From assembly GCF_015353075.1 (NCBI RefSeq), contig NZ_CP064188.1:2213230-2277229 (forward strand): a stretch of 64,000 nt of DNA, given 5' to 3'. Shown piece by piece: positions 25,690 to 35,107 of this stretch. Source of the stretch: Rhizobium sp. 007 (GTDB lineage: Bacteria > Pseudomonadota > Alphaproteobacteria > Rhizobiales > Rhizobiaceae). A program made the position numbers and the translations under genes. Below the pieces are notes generated by a model. It worked only from the letters and a program-made list of their open reading frames with translations, was not told the origin of the DNA and ran no database searches. The first letter of the stretch is position 1. Each line of letters begins with the position of its first letter.

Positions 25690-26334
25690 TCAGAGCGGAG
25701 TTTTCATGGAACGGATCAAGCGCAAGCTGCGTCGGACTGCGGTTGCGGCGGCACCGAGAAGCACGATCCAAAGCCCGAGCCAAAGGACATGGTTCTGCAG
25801 ATCCCAGTAAGGTTCGCCGATCGAAATGACAGCAGCCATGGTGACGATCGCCATGCGGTGCTGCTTGGCCATCGGGCCGGAAAAATCACTGCCGTGGCCC
25901 GTCGCCCGGCCAAGCTCGCGCACATAGGCGGTCAGCACTGCGAATGCTGCAGCCGCCCAGCCAAGGCCGGGATGGCCGATACCGAGACCGATGCCGGCAA
26001 AAATCAGCATGTCGGCGGCGCGATCTGGAAATTCGTTCCAGAACGGCCCGTCGGCTTCTGCCTTGCCTCCTTCGACCGCCACCATGCCGTCAAAGAGATT
26101 GCAGAGGAGCCTTACCTGGCAAAAAAGCGCCGCAAGAGCGAGAAGGACCATACGCGAATAGCCGGCGTCGCGTCCGGCGACAAAGAACAGGAGACCGGCG
26201 ATGAAGGCGGCGGCGATGCTTGCCTGCGATATCTGGTTCGGCGTGACGGATCTCGCCGCGATCTTCTGCGCGATCGCCTTTGCCCACCAGCTGTTCCGGC
26301 TGTTCAACGGCCGGCGATCTTCAGTGTTCGTCAT
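25690..26334 (-). CDS. Variant CDP-alcohol phosphatidyltransferase family protein
   Basis: A 214-residue membrane enzyme-like protein. The family motif is D(x)2DG(x)2AR(x)8G(x)3D(x)3D; here the matching segment reads NLFDGMVAVEGG...GPFWNEFPD. The first and third Asp are replaced by Asn and the Arg by Val, while DG and the last Asp are kept. I recall a subfamily with this Asn pattern, so it may be a conserved variant rather than decay. The canonical reaction joins a CDP-lipid to an alcohol with release of CMP. It is the last gene of a four-gene lipid cluster, with its ATG overlapping the stop of the 4-TM gene. The substrate is unknown. Confidence 0.8.
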   Translation of the reverse strand: MTNTEDRRPLNSRNSWWAKAIAQKIAARSVTPNQISQASIAAAFIAGLLFFVAGRDAGYSRMVLLALAALFCQVRLLCNLFDGMVAVEGGKAEADGPFWNEFPDRAADMLIFAGIGLGIGHPGLGWAAAAFAVLTAYVRELGRATGHGSDFSGPMAKQHRMAIVTMAAVISIGEPYWDLQNHVLWLGLWIVLLGAAATAVRRSLRLIRSMKTPL

Positions 26335-26723
26335 CACTTACCTTTCCCGGTCAAAAGAGAATAGTTGTAAATCGCCGCATAGCTGGTGGAGACGGCAAGC
26401 GGCACCGCAACGGTCCTCAATATTTCGGGTGTTGCGGCGAGTGCGTGGATGGCGATGAGAATGCTTGCAGAACCGAGGCAGGCGATGAGAGGCGGCGCAA
26501 CGAATGCGGCAGAGCCTTTGAAGCGCTTCGAAAATGTTTCGACCGCCGATTTCAAGAACAAAGTGAGGCAGGCAGACAGCGCGCCCTGAACGACGCCGGC
26601 AAGCAGCATGCGCGGCAGCGGATGGACGCGATTGGCAAACAGCGCCCAGCCTCCCATCGCGAGAAAGGCGAAGGTCACATGAACGGTGCTGCTGCGTCCA
26701 AGCCGTGCGACCCAACCACTCAT
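26334..26723 (-). CDS. Small four-helix membrane protein of unknown function
   Basis: A 129-residue protein with four predicted membrane helices (VTFAFLAMGGWALF, MLLAGVVQGALSACLTLFL, FVAPPLIACLGSASILIAI, TVAVPLAVSTSYAAIYNYS). A charged loop with KRFKGSAAF lies between helices two and three. I do not recognise a named family. It is fixed between the CDP-diglyceride synthase gene (overlap) and the CDP-alcohol transferase gene (one-base overlap), so it probably works with them in a lipid pathway, as a partner or transporter. Confidence 0.75.
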   Translation of the reverse strand: MSGWVARLGRSSTVHVTFAFLAMGGWALFANRVHPLPRMLLAGVVQGALSACLTLFLKSAVETFSKRFKGSAAFVAPPLIACLGSASILIAIHALAATPEILRTVAVPLAVSTSYAAIYNYSLLTGKGK

Positions 26724-27670
26724 GTCAGCGACCACCAGTAGCGGACAAGATGAAAGAAGATCGGCGCCGAAAACACCACGGAATCGAGCCGGTCGATCAG
26801 TCCGCCGTGACCCTCGATGAGATTGCCCCAATCCTTGACGCCCCGGTCGCGCTTGATAGCAGACATCACCAGACCGCCGAAGAAGCCCATCAGCGTGATG
26901 ACCAGCGAAAGCAGGCCCGCCTGCAAGGGCGTAAACGGCGTGATCCACCAGAGCGACGCCCCGATCAAAGTCGCACTGGCGACACCGCCCGCAAAGCCCT
27001 CAACGGTTTTCGACGGCGAGAGTTTCGGGGCGATCTTCGTTCGCCCGAAAAGCTTGCCCCAGACATACTGCAAGACGTCGCTGAGCTGCACGACGATGAC
27101 CAGAAATGCGATGAGAAGAACGTTGCGGTCCTCATAGCCGGGAATATTCAACGTCAGCAGCGCCGGCACGTGCGAAGCGCAAAAGACGCAGATCATCAGG
27201 GCCCATTGCACTTCGGCAATGCGGATGAGGAACCGTTCGGTATCGCCCCGGAGCACGGAAATGATCGGCATCAGCAAAAACGCGTAAACCGGTACGAAGA
27301 TCGAATAGATCCCGTATTCTTCAGCCCACAGCAAATAATACTGAATGGGAAGCACCACGAAGAAGGCCGAGGCGAGCGCCCAGTGATCAGCCCGCTTCGT
27401 GTTTGTCAGCGTGATGAATTCTCGAAGTGCCGCAAAGGAGCAGAAGGCGAAAAGAATGACGACACCGGCACGACCCGCGAGAAACGCGACGCCGATGAAG
27501 ATCACCATGATCCACCAGGCCTTGATGCGCGCATTCAGGTTCTCGACGGCGCTATTGGAGCCATCCGGCGAAAGACGCCGATGCAGGACATAGCCAACCA
27601 GTGAGGCAAAGATCAGCACGGCGAAAATGCCGAGCACGAGCGTAATAAGATCGGACCGCGCGTCGTTCAT
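26720..27670 (-). CDS. Phosphatidate cytidylyltransferase (CDP-diglyceride synthase)
   Basis: A 316-residue integral membrane enzyme making CDP-diacylglycerol from phosphatidate and CTP. The CdsA signature is complete near the C-terminus: SAIKRDRGVKDWGNLIEGHGG followed by LIDRLDS. About eight helices precede it. At 316 residues it is longer than the usual housekeeping CdsA of rhizobia (about 280), and it sits outside the usual frr-uppS-cdsA context, so it is probably a second copy dedicated to this cluster. It overlaps the acyltransferase gene upstream and the 4-TM gene downstream. Confidence 0.92.
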   Translation of the reverse strand: MNDARSDLITLVLGIFAVLIFASLVGYVLHRRLSPDGSNSAVENLNARIKAWWIMVIFIGVAFLAGRAGVVILFAFCSFAALREFITLTNTKRADHWALASAFFVVLPIQYYLLWAEEYGIYSIFVPVYAFLLMPIISVLRGDTERFLIRIAEVQWALMICVFCASHVPALLTLNIPGYEDRNVLLIAFLVIVVQLSDVLQYVWGKLFGRTKIAPKLSPSKTVEGFAGGVASATLIGASLWWITPFTPLQAGLLSLVITLMGFFGGLVMSAIKRDRGVKDWGNLIEGHGGLIDRLDSVVFSAPIFFHLVRYWWSLT

Positions 27671-28320
27671 TCACTGCCGCCTGAATGTTTTGGAGAAAGG
27701 GAAATCAAGGCGGCCCTTGCCCTTGCCAGGAAGCCGTCCTTGGTCTCGCCGGGTTCAAGCCGTATCGGGCTGCCGAAGGTTACCGTGCAGATCAGAGGAA
27801 TTGGCACGATCTCGCCTTTTGGCATGACGCGATTGAGATTGTTGATCCAGACCGGCACGAGATCGATCCCCGGGCGCACTGCGGCAAGATGGAAGAGGCC
27901 GCTCTTGAAAGGCAAAAGCGGCTCGTCCGTCTGGTTGCGCGTGCCTTCCGGAAACAGGATCAGCGACGAGCCGGCATCGATTGCCGCCGCCATCTGCTCG
28001 ACCGGATCCTGCTTGCGCCTTTCACGGTCGCGCTCGATCAGCACGGCATTGAAGACTTCGCGGCCAATGAACGTGGTGAGCGGCGATCTCAGCCAGTAGT
28101 CTGCCCCGGCCACAGGCCTTGCTTGCCCGCGCAGACGCGGCGGCAGGACCGTCCAGATCAGAATGAAATCGCCATGGCTCGAATGGTTGGCAAAATAGAC
28201 GCAGCGCCGGGGCGGCAAACCGTCATGCGCCCAGATCGCCCGCACAGCCGTGATCGCGCGGGCAAACAGCACGATAGCAATCGCGACAGGCTTTGCGATC
28301 AGGCTGTGCATCTGCTTCAT
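27667..28320 (-). CDS. Lysophospholipid acyltransferase (PlsC-like)
   Basis: A 217-residue acyltransferase with the HX4D motif (NHSSHGDF, about residue 46), the substrate-binding FPEGTRN motif (about residue 125) and an N-terminal membrane helix. It transfers an acyl group to a lysophosphatidate-like acceptor. I use ATG 28320; a TTG three codons upstream is possible, and neither has a strong ribosome site. It is the first gene of the lipid cluster, supplying phosphatidate to the following CDP-diglyceride synthase. Confidence 0.88.
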   Translation of the reverse strand: MKQMHSLIAKPVAIAIVLFARAITAVRAIWAHDGLPPRRCVYFANHSSHGDFILIWTVLPPRLRGQARPVAGADYWLRSPLTTFIGREVFNAVLIERDRERRKQDPVEQMAAAIDAGSSLILFPEGTRNQTDEPLLPFKSGLFHLAAVRPGIDLVPVWINNLNRVMPKGEIVPIPLICTVTFGSPIRLEPGETKDGFLARARAALISLSPKHSGGSE

Positions 28321-28425
28321 CGAGCCCAATTCCCGCCTTCAGGATTGCAGGAACGTAGCTGCGTTTTGGACAAATCGGAAGACGGTTGGAAAGCCGGATA
28401 AAGATTTCCACATGCAACGGGCGGA

Positions 28426-29727
28426 TTAAGCCGTCCGATCTTCACCTTCTACAGGTTCCGGCGAGAGGAGGATCTTGTCGACGCGGCGGCCGTCAAGATC
28501 GATGACCTCGAAGCGCCAGCCATCCTTCACGAAGCTTTCGCCGAGATCCGGCAGGTGTTTCAACTCTTCCAGCACAAGGCCGGCGACGGTCTGGAATTCA
28601 ATGTCATCCGCCAGCTTGAAGTTCATGAATTCGGCAAACTCGTCGATCGGCGTCCAGCCGGAAACAAGATAGGAACCGTCGCCGCGGCGAACGATTGCCT
28701 GCTCGTCAGTAGGTCCCTCCTGCAGTGCGCCCATGATCGCTTCCATGATGTCGCCGGAAGAGACAACGCCCTCGAAGTGGCCGTATTCGTCATAGACAAG
28801 CACCATGTGGACCGGTGATTTGCGGATTGCCTGGATGACATGAGTTGCCGTCGAAAGATCCGAGATCACCGGAACTTCATGGGCAAGCGAGAGGATGTCT
28901 GCATGGCCACGCGCGTCGAGCGCATCGTAAAAGTCCTTCACGAAGAGCACGCCAAGCACCTCGTCAGAACTGTTACGGCGCACAGGCAGGCGCGAGCGGT
29001 GCGTTCGGTGCAGCTGCTTGCGAATGTCTTCGATGCTGTCTTCGATGTCGACGACTTCGACGTCGCGGCGAGGCGTCATCAAGGCTCTCGCCGTCCGGTC
29101 GGCAAGGCGCATGACGCCGGATATCATCGCCGATTCCTCGCTCTCGATCACGCCGGCACTCCGCGCCTCGGCGAGCACCGTCTTGATCTCTTCGTCGGTC
29201 ACCCCATCGCTGCCTTTTCCGGACTGACCAAGAAGCGTAAGCACAAGCTTGCCGGACGCGTCGAGAAGCCAGACGAGCGGCAAGGCAAGCTTGGAAAGCA
29301 GAGCCATGGCCGGAGCAACCTTGCTTGCGACCACTTCAGGTTCGCGAAGCGCAATCTGCTTCGGCACCAGTTCGCCGATAATGAGCGAAAGATAGGTAAT
29401 GGCAACGACCACCGTGCCGACGCCAAGCGCATCGGAGACGGCGGGGGAAACGCCCTGTGCGCTAAGCCAGGCCGAAAGACGGCCACCCAGCGTGGCGCCC
29501 GAAAAGGCACCCGAGAGAACGCCGACGAGTGTAATCCCGATCTGAACGGTCGAGAGAAAGCGGCCGGGATGTTCGGCAAGTTTGATGGCTTGGGCAGCCC
29601 CCCGGCTCCCATGATCGGCCAGGACCCTCAAACGGGCGGGACGTGATGAAACGACGGCAAGTTCGGACATTGCGAGCACACCGTTCAAGATCGTGAGCAA
29701 CACAACGATTATGATTTCCAGAAACAA
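28426..29727 (-). CDS. Hemolysin/CorC-type transporter-associated protein (DUF21-CBS-CorC)
   Basis: A 433-residue protein with the domain order DUF21/CNNM membrane domain (about residues 1-190, LNGVLAMSELAVVSSRPARL at the start), a CBS pair (about 205-330, with MTPRRDVEVVDIEDS) and a C-terminal CorC_HlyC domain (GDGSYLVSGWTPIDEFAEFMN). Such UPF0053 proteins are linked to magnesium or cobalt efflux. The best start is TTG at 29727, since the usual N-terminus (MFLEIIIVVLLTILNG) begins there and no ATG fits. Stands alone. Confidence 0.9.
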   Translation of the reverse strand: MFLEIIIVVLLTILNGVLAMSELAVVSSRPARLRVLADHGSRGAAQAIKLAEHPGRFLSTVQIGITLVGVLSGAFSGATLGGRLSAWLSAQGVSPAVSDALGVGTVVVAITYLSLIIGELVPKQIALREPEVVASKVAPAMALLSKLALPLVWLLDASGKLVLTLLGQSGKGSDGVTDEEIKTVLAEARSAGVIESEESAMISGVMRLADRTARALMTPRRDVEVVDIEDSIEDIRKQLHRTHRSRLPVRRNSSDEVLGVLFVKDFYDALDARGHADILSLAHEVPVISDLSTATHVIQAIRKSPVHMVLVYDEYGHFEGVVSSGDIMEAIMGALQEGPTDEQAIVRRGDGSYLVSGWTPIDEFAEFMNFKLADDIEFQTVAGLVLEELKHLPDLGESFVKDGWRFEVIDLDGRRVDKILLSPEPVEGEDRTA

Positions 29728-29855
29728 AAGTGAAGCCTATGATATTGACAGCGATGCCTCAAAATAGGGGCAAAGCGCCAACAATGAAAGCAAGGCTTGC
29801 TTCTTGCTTCGGCTATTTTTGCTCGGCGCTTTTGTATGGTTGCGCGCTGGCCCCC

Positions 29856-31190
29856 TCACTGTGCCGAAGCCGGTGAGACCCGCCATATCGTGTTGCCGAC
29901 GTCATCGGCAACAAGCAAGGCACCCTTGATGTCGATCGCGACGCCGACAGGTCGGCCAAAGGCCTTGTCGTCCACCCCGATAAAGCCCGTCAAGACATCG
30001 CGCGGCGGGCCAGAGGGCTTGCCATCGACGAATGGCACGAAGATCACCTTGTAGCCGCTGCGCGGCTTGCGGTTCCAGGAGCCGTGCTGGCCGACGAAAG
30101 CACCGCCGACATAATCCGGACCAAACAGATTGCTCGTGTTGAAGGTCAGGCCAAGCGAGGCGGTATGCGGACCAAGGGCATAATCGGGGACGATGGCGCT
30201 CGCAACCATTTCAGGGTTTTGCGGCTTTGCCCGGCTATCGATATGCTGGCCGAAATAGCTGTAGGGCCAGCCATAAAAGCCGCCTTCCTTCACCGAGGTC
30301 ATATAGTCGGGAACGAGATCGCTGCCGAGCTCGTCGCGTTCGTTGACCGCCACCCAAAGTGCGCCCGTCCGCGGCTGCCAGGCAAGACCATTTGGATTGC
30401 GCAAGCCGCTTGCGAAGACGCGAACAGCCTTTGTCGCAAGATCGATTTCGAGGATCGAGGCACGGTTTTTTTCCGCATCCATGCCGTTTTCCCCGACATT
30501 GCTGTTGGAGCCCACGGTGGCATAGAGCTTGGTGCCGTCAGGGCTCACGATCACGTCCCTCGTCCAGTGCTGATTGATCGGGCCTGCTGGTAGATCGGCA
30601 ATTTTCGCGCCCGGCGTGGTGATCACCGTTTCACCTTCCATATAGGGAAAAGCCATGACCGCATCGGTATTGGCGACGTAGAGCGTGTCCTTGGAATATG
30701 CCATGCCGAAGGGCGAATTGAGATCCTTCCGGAAGACGGGGCGCATCTCGGCTGCACCGTCCTTGTCGGCATCGCGCAGCAGTGTGATGCGGTTTGCACT
30801 TTTGACCTCGGCGCCGGCCCGGCTCATGAGCAGACCTTCGAACCAGCCGCGGATGCTGAACCCGGCGTCTTCACCTTTTGGCGGCTTGTTGCTTTCGGCA
30901 ACAAGGACATCGCCGTTCGGCAGGACATGGATCCAGCGCGGGTGGTCGAGGCCCCTTGCAAAGGCTTCCACCTTCAGCCCCTCCGCGGCTTTTGGTGTGG
31001 CTCCTTCTGGCCAGCCCGCCGCTTCCGCGACATTGACTGTCGGGATCAGCGTCGGGTTCGGCGCGGGCAGCGTCGGTGAGGGACCGTAGCCCTGTTCGAT
31101 CGGGACGGTGGCGGATTCTCGCTCGAAGACGAATATCCACCCGCCTGCAACAAGGATGAGAAGAAGGACGACAATGATGATCTTCTTCAT
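29856..31190 (-). CDS. Sorbosone dehydrogenase family PQQ-type protein
   Basis: A 444-residue protein with an N-terminal membrane anchor or signal ([22 protein letters not shown]) and a six-bladed beta-propeller of the glucose/sorbosone dehydrogenase family. Segments include [66 protein letters not shown] and [12 protein letters not shown], the last typical of the L-sorbosone dehydrogenase group. It probably uses PQQ in the periplasm to oxidise an aldose; the true substrate is often unknown. Start ATG 31190 follows GGGAGAT. No PQQ biosynthesis gene is nearby. Confidence 0.9.
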   Translation of the reverse strand: MKKIIIVVLLLILVAGGWIFVFERESATVPIEQGYGPSPTLPAPNPTLIPTVNVAEAAGWPEGATPKAAEGLKVEAFARGLDHPRWIHVLPNGDVLVAESNKPPKGEDAGFSIRGWFEGLLMSRAGAEVKSANRITLLRDADKDGAAEMRPVFRKDLNSPFGMAYSKDTLYVANTDAVMAFPYMEGETVITTPGAKIADLPAGPINQHWTRDVIVSPDGTKLYATVGSNSNVGENGMDAEKNRASILEIDLATKAVRVFASGLRNPNGLAWQPRTGALWVAVNERDELGSDLVPDYMTSVKEGGFYGWPYSYFGQHIDSRAKPQNPEMVASAIVPDYALGPHTASLGLTFNTSNLFGPDYVGGAFVGQHGSWNRKPRSGYKVIFVPFVDGKPSGPPRDVLTGFIGVDDKAFGRPVGVAIDIKGALLVADDVGNTIWRVSPASAQ

Positions 31191-31524
31191 GGATGATCTC
31201 CCATGCAAGACCGTGCTAACGCTTTGACCGCTATAGGTTTCAACGCTCCTGATAAATTCGAATGATGGAGCAAATGCCCCAAGGTTCCGGCGCAACTGTG
31301 TTTCTCAACACCGCATCTTCGATCATGGCGTTTTGAAGCGTGACAAGACCACATACGAGCGACTTGAGCGACCACGCAGTATGCTGAGTCTTGAGGCATG
31401 TGCGTAAAGAGACGGCCTGAAACTTCGGGCTCAGACGGCCCCATTGTACGATTGCGGACCTATGAAGTTTATCGGGAACCCCACCGAGTGCGAGGGCATT
31501 AATTCTCCGTAGAAGGAGGACGCC
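31191..31524. other. Intergenic region before the sigma-factor gene
   Basis: A 334-base divergent gap with no convincing gene. A GGAAC sequence at 31475-31479, about 45 bases before the sigma-factor start, resembles the -35 element of alphaproteobacterial EcfG stress promoters. The expected -10 (CGTT) is not clear, so I do not call a promoter with confidence. Confidence 0.4.
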
Positions 31525-32055
31525 ATGCCAACAGTCTCCGTTGCACAACCTTGCAGCGCTCAGGCCGAAATTGTCGCGCTTCTTCCAGCTCTCAAAGCCT
31601 TTGCGAGGCGTTTCGAGCGTGTTGAAAGCGACGCCGACGATCTCGTTCAAGAGACGGTCTCCAAGGCGCTTTGTCATATCGAGCAGTTCCAAGACGGCAC
31701 GAGCCTGAAATCCTGGCTCTTTACGATCATGCGCAATACGTATTGCAGCAGCTACAAACGCCGCAAGCGCGAACCGGTTGGTTGCGTCGGCGACCTGACC
31801 GACTATCCAATACCGGTCAAATCGACGCAGGAATGGTCGCTGAGAGCCCTTGACGTGCAGGCAGCGATCGACAAGCTCGGAGCATCGCACCGCCATGCAC
31901 TGCTGCTCGTGGTGAACGGGACAAGCTACGAAGAAGCGGCCGCGATCTGCGACTGCCAAGTGGGCACCATCAAGAGCCGGGTGAGCCGCGCTCGCAACCA
32001 TCTTCTTGAAATGCTCGGCGAGACGCAATCTTCCGAAGCAGCCTCGTTACACTGA
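31525..32055 (+). CDS. RNA polymerase sigma factor, ECF/sigma-70 type
   Basis: A 176-residue sigma factor with region 2 (DADDLVQETVSKALCHIEQFQDGTSLKSWLFTIMRNTY, about residues 38-75) and region 4 (LGASHRHALLLVVNGTSYEEAAAICDCQVGTIKSRVSRARNHL, about residues 115-160). A strong AGAAGGAGG precedes the ATG. No anti-sigma factor gene is adjacent; the next gene, 15 bases on, is a DUF2934 protein. The type resembles the short ECF factors that rhizobia carry in several copies for stress responses. Confidence 0.9.
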   Translation: MPTVSVAQPCSAQAEIVALLPALKAFARRFERVESDADDLVQETVSKALCHIEQFQDGTSLKSWLFTIMRNTYCSSYKRRKREPVGCVGDLTDYPIPVKSTQEWSLRALDVQAAIDKLGASHRHALLLVVNGTSYEEAAAICDCQVGTIKSRVSRARNHLLEMLGETQSSEAASLH

Positions 32056-32070
32056 CAGGGGTGCGCAGCC

Positions 32071-32313
32071 ATGAGCCGCCACGACAGGAACGAATGGATC
32101 GCCAAGAGGGCCTATGCACTTTGGGAAGCGTCCGGGCGCCAACATGGCCGCGATGGCGAGCACTGGGCACAGGCTGTGCGAGAGCGCGACGAGCTGGAGC
32201 GCACGCAGGCTTCGGCCGACGGGCGCGAGGTGCTGGTCCGGTTCAGACCAAGACCACCGGCCGCCACGTCGCCGAAACCCATCGCCCGCCCGCCGGCGAT
32301 CGCGAGCGGCTGA
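32071..32313 (+). CDS. DUF2934 protein
   Basis: An 80-residue protein with the DUF2934 pattern at the N-terminus: an Ile-Ala-x-x-Ala-Tyr-x-Leu-Trp-Glu helix, then GRQHGRDGEHWAQA. The C-terminal half is basic and proline-rich. The domain's function is unknown; genes often accompany stress regulators in rhizobia. It follows the sigma-factor gene by 15 bases and is probably cotranscribed. A second DUF2934 gene is at 36589-36843. Confidence 0.8.
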   Translation: MSRHDRNEWIAKRAYALWEASGRQHGRDGEHWAQAVRERDELERTQASADGREVLVRFRPRPPAATSPKPIARPPAIASG

Positions 32314-32372
32314 TGGATGATGCAGTCCTGCCGTCTGCCCCCTTTGCGATGAGACGCCGGCTAAGGTTCTTA

Positions 32373-34616
32373 TCAGCCGAGACGGGTCGCTTCCTTCACC
32401 CTGTTGCGCGATAACGGCAGATCGACCAGCCGCTTTCCCGTCGCATTGCGGATTGCGTTGGCGAGTGCTGCACAGGTCGGCCCCTGCGCCGCCTCGCCTG
32501 TACCGAGGAAGGGCTGACCGGGCCGATCGAGAATATGCACTTCGACGCTTTCTGGAACGCTCCCGAAGCGCAGTATCGGATAGCTCGCCCAATCGGTGCT
32601 GGTAATGCGGGTGCGATCGAAGGTGACGGCTTCATAGAGCGTCCAACTGATCGATTGCAGGATGCCGCCCTCCGTCTGGTTGCGGATCCCGTCGGGATTG
32701 ACGGCCTGACCGGCATCGATGGCGGCAACGGCGCGCAGCACCTGCACACGGCCGGTTTCGCGCTCGATCTTCGCTTCCAGTGCGACCGCCAGATAGGCGG
32801 CACGGTTCTTGTAACGCGCAAATGCAAAGCCGCGACCGTGACCGGAAGGCACTTCGCCCCTCCCCCAGCCGAATTTGTCGGCCGCGAGCTTCACGACGTC
32901 GCTGGCACGATCATCTTCCAGATGACGTAGGCGGAATTCGACAGGATCGGCTTTGGCGGCAATAGCCATCTCGTCCATGGCGCTTTCGATCGAGAAGACA
33001 TTGGCATAAGCCCCAAGGCCGCGCAGCGCCGAAACCCGTAGCGGCATGTCGGGCAGGAAATGCCACAGCACCCGGCGGTTCGGGATCGCATAGAGAGGAT
33101 CGGCATTCCGATCGCCGCTGCCATTGGGACTGATGCTGAGTTTCGGCGGTTCTAAGGGCGTCGGCTGTTCCTTGGCGCGGCCGACAAGCAGCGAGCCGGC
33201 ATTGCCGGGGCGCGTGCTATGGGTATTGCTCCACACATCATAGGTCCAGTTGTCGATCCTGCCGCTTGCATCGAGCGATGCCCGGACCTTGGACACCATG
33301 CCAGGCCCGTAAGGTTCCCACATATGCTCCTGCTCGCGCATCCACTGGACACGCACAGGGCGGCCGGGAATTTTCATGGCGATGAGTGCTGCATCGGCAG
33401 CTGCGTCGTCAGCGCCGTTGTGCCCGTAGCAGCCGGACCCTTCCATGTGGATGACACGCACCTTCTCCTCCGGCATCGCCAGCATCTGGGCAATCGCACC
33501 CCGATCGGGGAAAACCCCCTGCGTGTGCGACCAGATATCAAGGCTGCCGTCGGCCTTCAGATGCGCGACCGCACAGGAAGGACCGATCGAACCGTGCATC
33601 TGGTAGGGCCGCGTGAAGGTTGCCTCGTAGATCGCGCCGTTCGAAAAGCTCGGATGGCCGGATTCGGCCACTGTGCCGACATCCTTTTCCAGAGCTGTGA
33701 GAGCAGCGGCAAGATCGGACTGTTGCGGAAGCGTTGCAGGTTCGTCCCAATGCGCCGCTTTTTCGACGGCGCGCATGGCCTTGATCGCCTGCCATTCTTT
33801 CTCCGCCACGACGGCAAGGAAACTGCCGTCGCGGATGACCGAGATGACGCCAGCCATGGCGGCGGCCGCCGTGGCGTCGATGTCTTTCAATGTGGCGCCA
33901 TAGCTCGGCGGACGGATTACGCGCGCGTGCACCATTCCTTCGAGGCGCAGGTCCTGCACATAGGCTGCAGCACCGGTGACCTTGCCCGGGATGTCGATGC
34001 GCTGCACATCACGGCCGATGATGCTCAGCGCATCGGGTTGTTTCAGTTTCGATTGCGGCTGGGCTTCGACGTGCAGGAACTGGCCCGACACCAGCTCGCC
34101 ATAGGTCGTCGATCTGCCGTCCGGCCCGGAGACGCTTTTCTTTTTCGCCCTGAGCTGGTCTGGGGGCAGGTTAAAACGGCGCGCTGCCTCGGCGATCAGC
34201 AGCCCGCGAACCTGCGCGGCTGCGTTGCGGATGGCAGTGCCGCTGTTCTGCATCGACTGGCTGCCTGCCGTAAACCCTTCGTCGGGCGTGCGCCCCGTAT
34301 CGGCGGTCACGAGCGTGATGTCTGAGGGATCGACTTCCAGTTCCTCTGCGGCGACCTGGATGAGGGCCGTGCCGATCCCCTGTCCAAGCTCCACCTTGCC
34401 GGTAAACACCGTGATCTTGCCGTCAGAATCGATCCTTATCCAGCTATCGAGATAGCGGTCGTCATCCAGGCTGCCCGGCAACTTCGGTTTTTCGGGCGCC
34501 GCAGTCGGTATCTCTTGGGCCAGCGCACGGATCGTGGAGAAGCTGACGATGAGAGCGCCGGTGCCGGCAAGCAGGCCGCGCCGGCTCATTTCATGTCTGG
34601 TGAGAATATCCATCAT
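32373..34616 (-). CDS. Molybdopterin-binding aldehyde/isoquinoline dehydrogenase, large subunit
   Basis: A 747-residue xanthine-oxidase-family molybdenum subunit of the IorB type. The N-terminus has a twin-arginine signal (MSRRGLLAGTGALIVSF), so it is exported folded. The two halves bind the cofactor (GKVELGQGIGTALIQVAAEE near residue 70; YGPSYGATLKD-like segments later). The catalytic Glu is expected at GTGEAAQGP, residue about 708. With the 2Fe-2S subunit (overlap at 34613) and the tri-haem cytochrome c it forms a three-subunit enzyme, probably oxidising aldehydes or N-heterocycles in the periplasm and passing electrons to the respiratory chain. Confidence 0.9.
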   Translation of the reverse strand: MMDILTRHEMSRRGLLAGTGALIVSFSTIRALAQEIPTAAPEKPKLPGSLDDDRYLDSWIRIDSDGKITVFTGKVELGQGIGTALIQVAAEELEVDPSDITLVTADTGRTPDEGFTAGSQSMQNSGTAIRNAAAQVRGLLIAEAARRFNLPPDQLRAKKKSVSGPDGRSTTYGELVSGQFLHVEAQPQSKLKQPDALSIIGRDVQRIDIPGKVTGAAAYVQDLRLEGMVHARVIRPPSYGATLKDIDATAAAAMAGVISVIRDGSFLAVVAEKEWQAIKAMRAVEKAAHWDEPATLPQQSDLAAALTALEKDVGTVAESGHPSFSNGAIYEATFTRPYQMHGSIGPSCAVAHLKADGSLDIWSHTQGVFPDRGAIAQMLAMPEEKVRVIHMEGSGCYGHNGADDAAADAALIAMKIPGRPVRVQWMREQEHMWEPYGPGMVSKVRASLDASGRIDNWTYDVWSNTHSTRPGNAGSLLVGRAKEQPTPLEPPKLSISPNGSGDRNADPLYAIPNRRVLWHFLPDMPLRVSALRGLGAYANVFSIESAMDEMAIAAKADPVEFRLRHLEDDRASDVVKLAADKFGWGRGEVPSGHGRGFAFARYKNRAAYLAVALEAKIERETGRVQVLRAVAAIDAGQAVNPDGIRNQTEGGILQSISWTLYEAVTFDRTRITSTDWASYPILRFGSVPESVEVHILDRPGQPFLGTGEAAQGPTCAALANAIRNATGKRLVDLPLSRNRVKEATRLG

Positions 34617-35107
34617 CCGGCACTCCTTTTGGCGGCCGGAAGCCCGGCAGCTTTCATCAGTTCACTCGCGCGCCTGATGGCGGCAAGGATGCGCATATGT
34701 GTGCCGCAGCGACAGAGATTGGTCCGCAACGCCGATCGGATTTCCTCGTCAGTCGGCGTGGCATTCTGCTTCAGAAGCGCTGCTGCGCTCATCATCATGC
34801 CGGGAATGCAGTAGCCGCATTGCGCCGCCTGTTTCTCGATGAAGGCGGCCTGCAGCGGTCCGGGCTTTTCAGCTGTTCCAAGCCCTTCCACAGTCACGAT
34901 TTCCTTGCCTTCGACGACGATGAGCGGCGTCACGCACGAAAGCACCGCCTGGCCGTCGACCATGACGGTGCAGGCGCCGCATTGGCCAAGGCCGCAGCCA
35001 AATTTTGCGGCGTTGAGATCAAGATCGTTGCGAAGCACGTAAAGCAATGGCGTGTCGGGCTCGCTGGCGACCTCGTGGGTGTGTCCGTTGACGTTGAGCG
35101 TTGTCAT
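34613..35107 (-). CDS. (2Fe-2S)-binding subunit of molybdenum dehydrogenase
   Basis: A 164-residue small subunit with two 2Fe-2S clusters: the plant ferredoxin-like one (CGLGQCGACTV, then a later Cys) and the second in the helical C-terminal domain (CGYCIPGMMMS and CRCGTHMRI). It belongs to the IorA family. The start ATG overlaps the stop of the cytochrome gene and its own stop overlaps the large-subunit start, so stoichiometric synthesis is likely. No signal peptide is seen; it probably travels with the Tat-exported partner. Confidence 0.93.
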   Translation of the reverse strand: MTTLNVNGHTHEVASEPDTPLLYVLRNDLDLNAAKFGCGLGQCGACTVMVDGQAVLSCVTPLIVVEGKEIVTVEGLGTAEKPGPLQAAFIEKQAAQCGYCIPGMMMSAAALLKQNATPTDEEIRSALRTNLCRCGTHMRILAAIRRASELMKAAGLPAAKRSAG

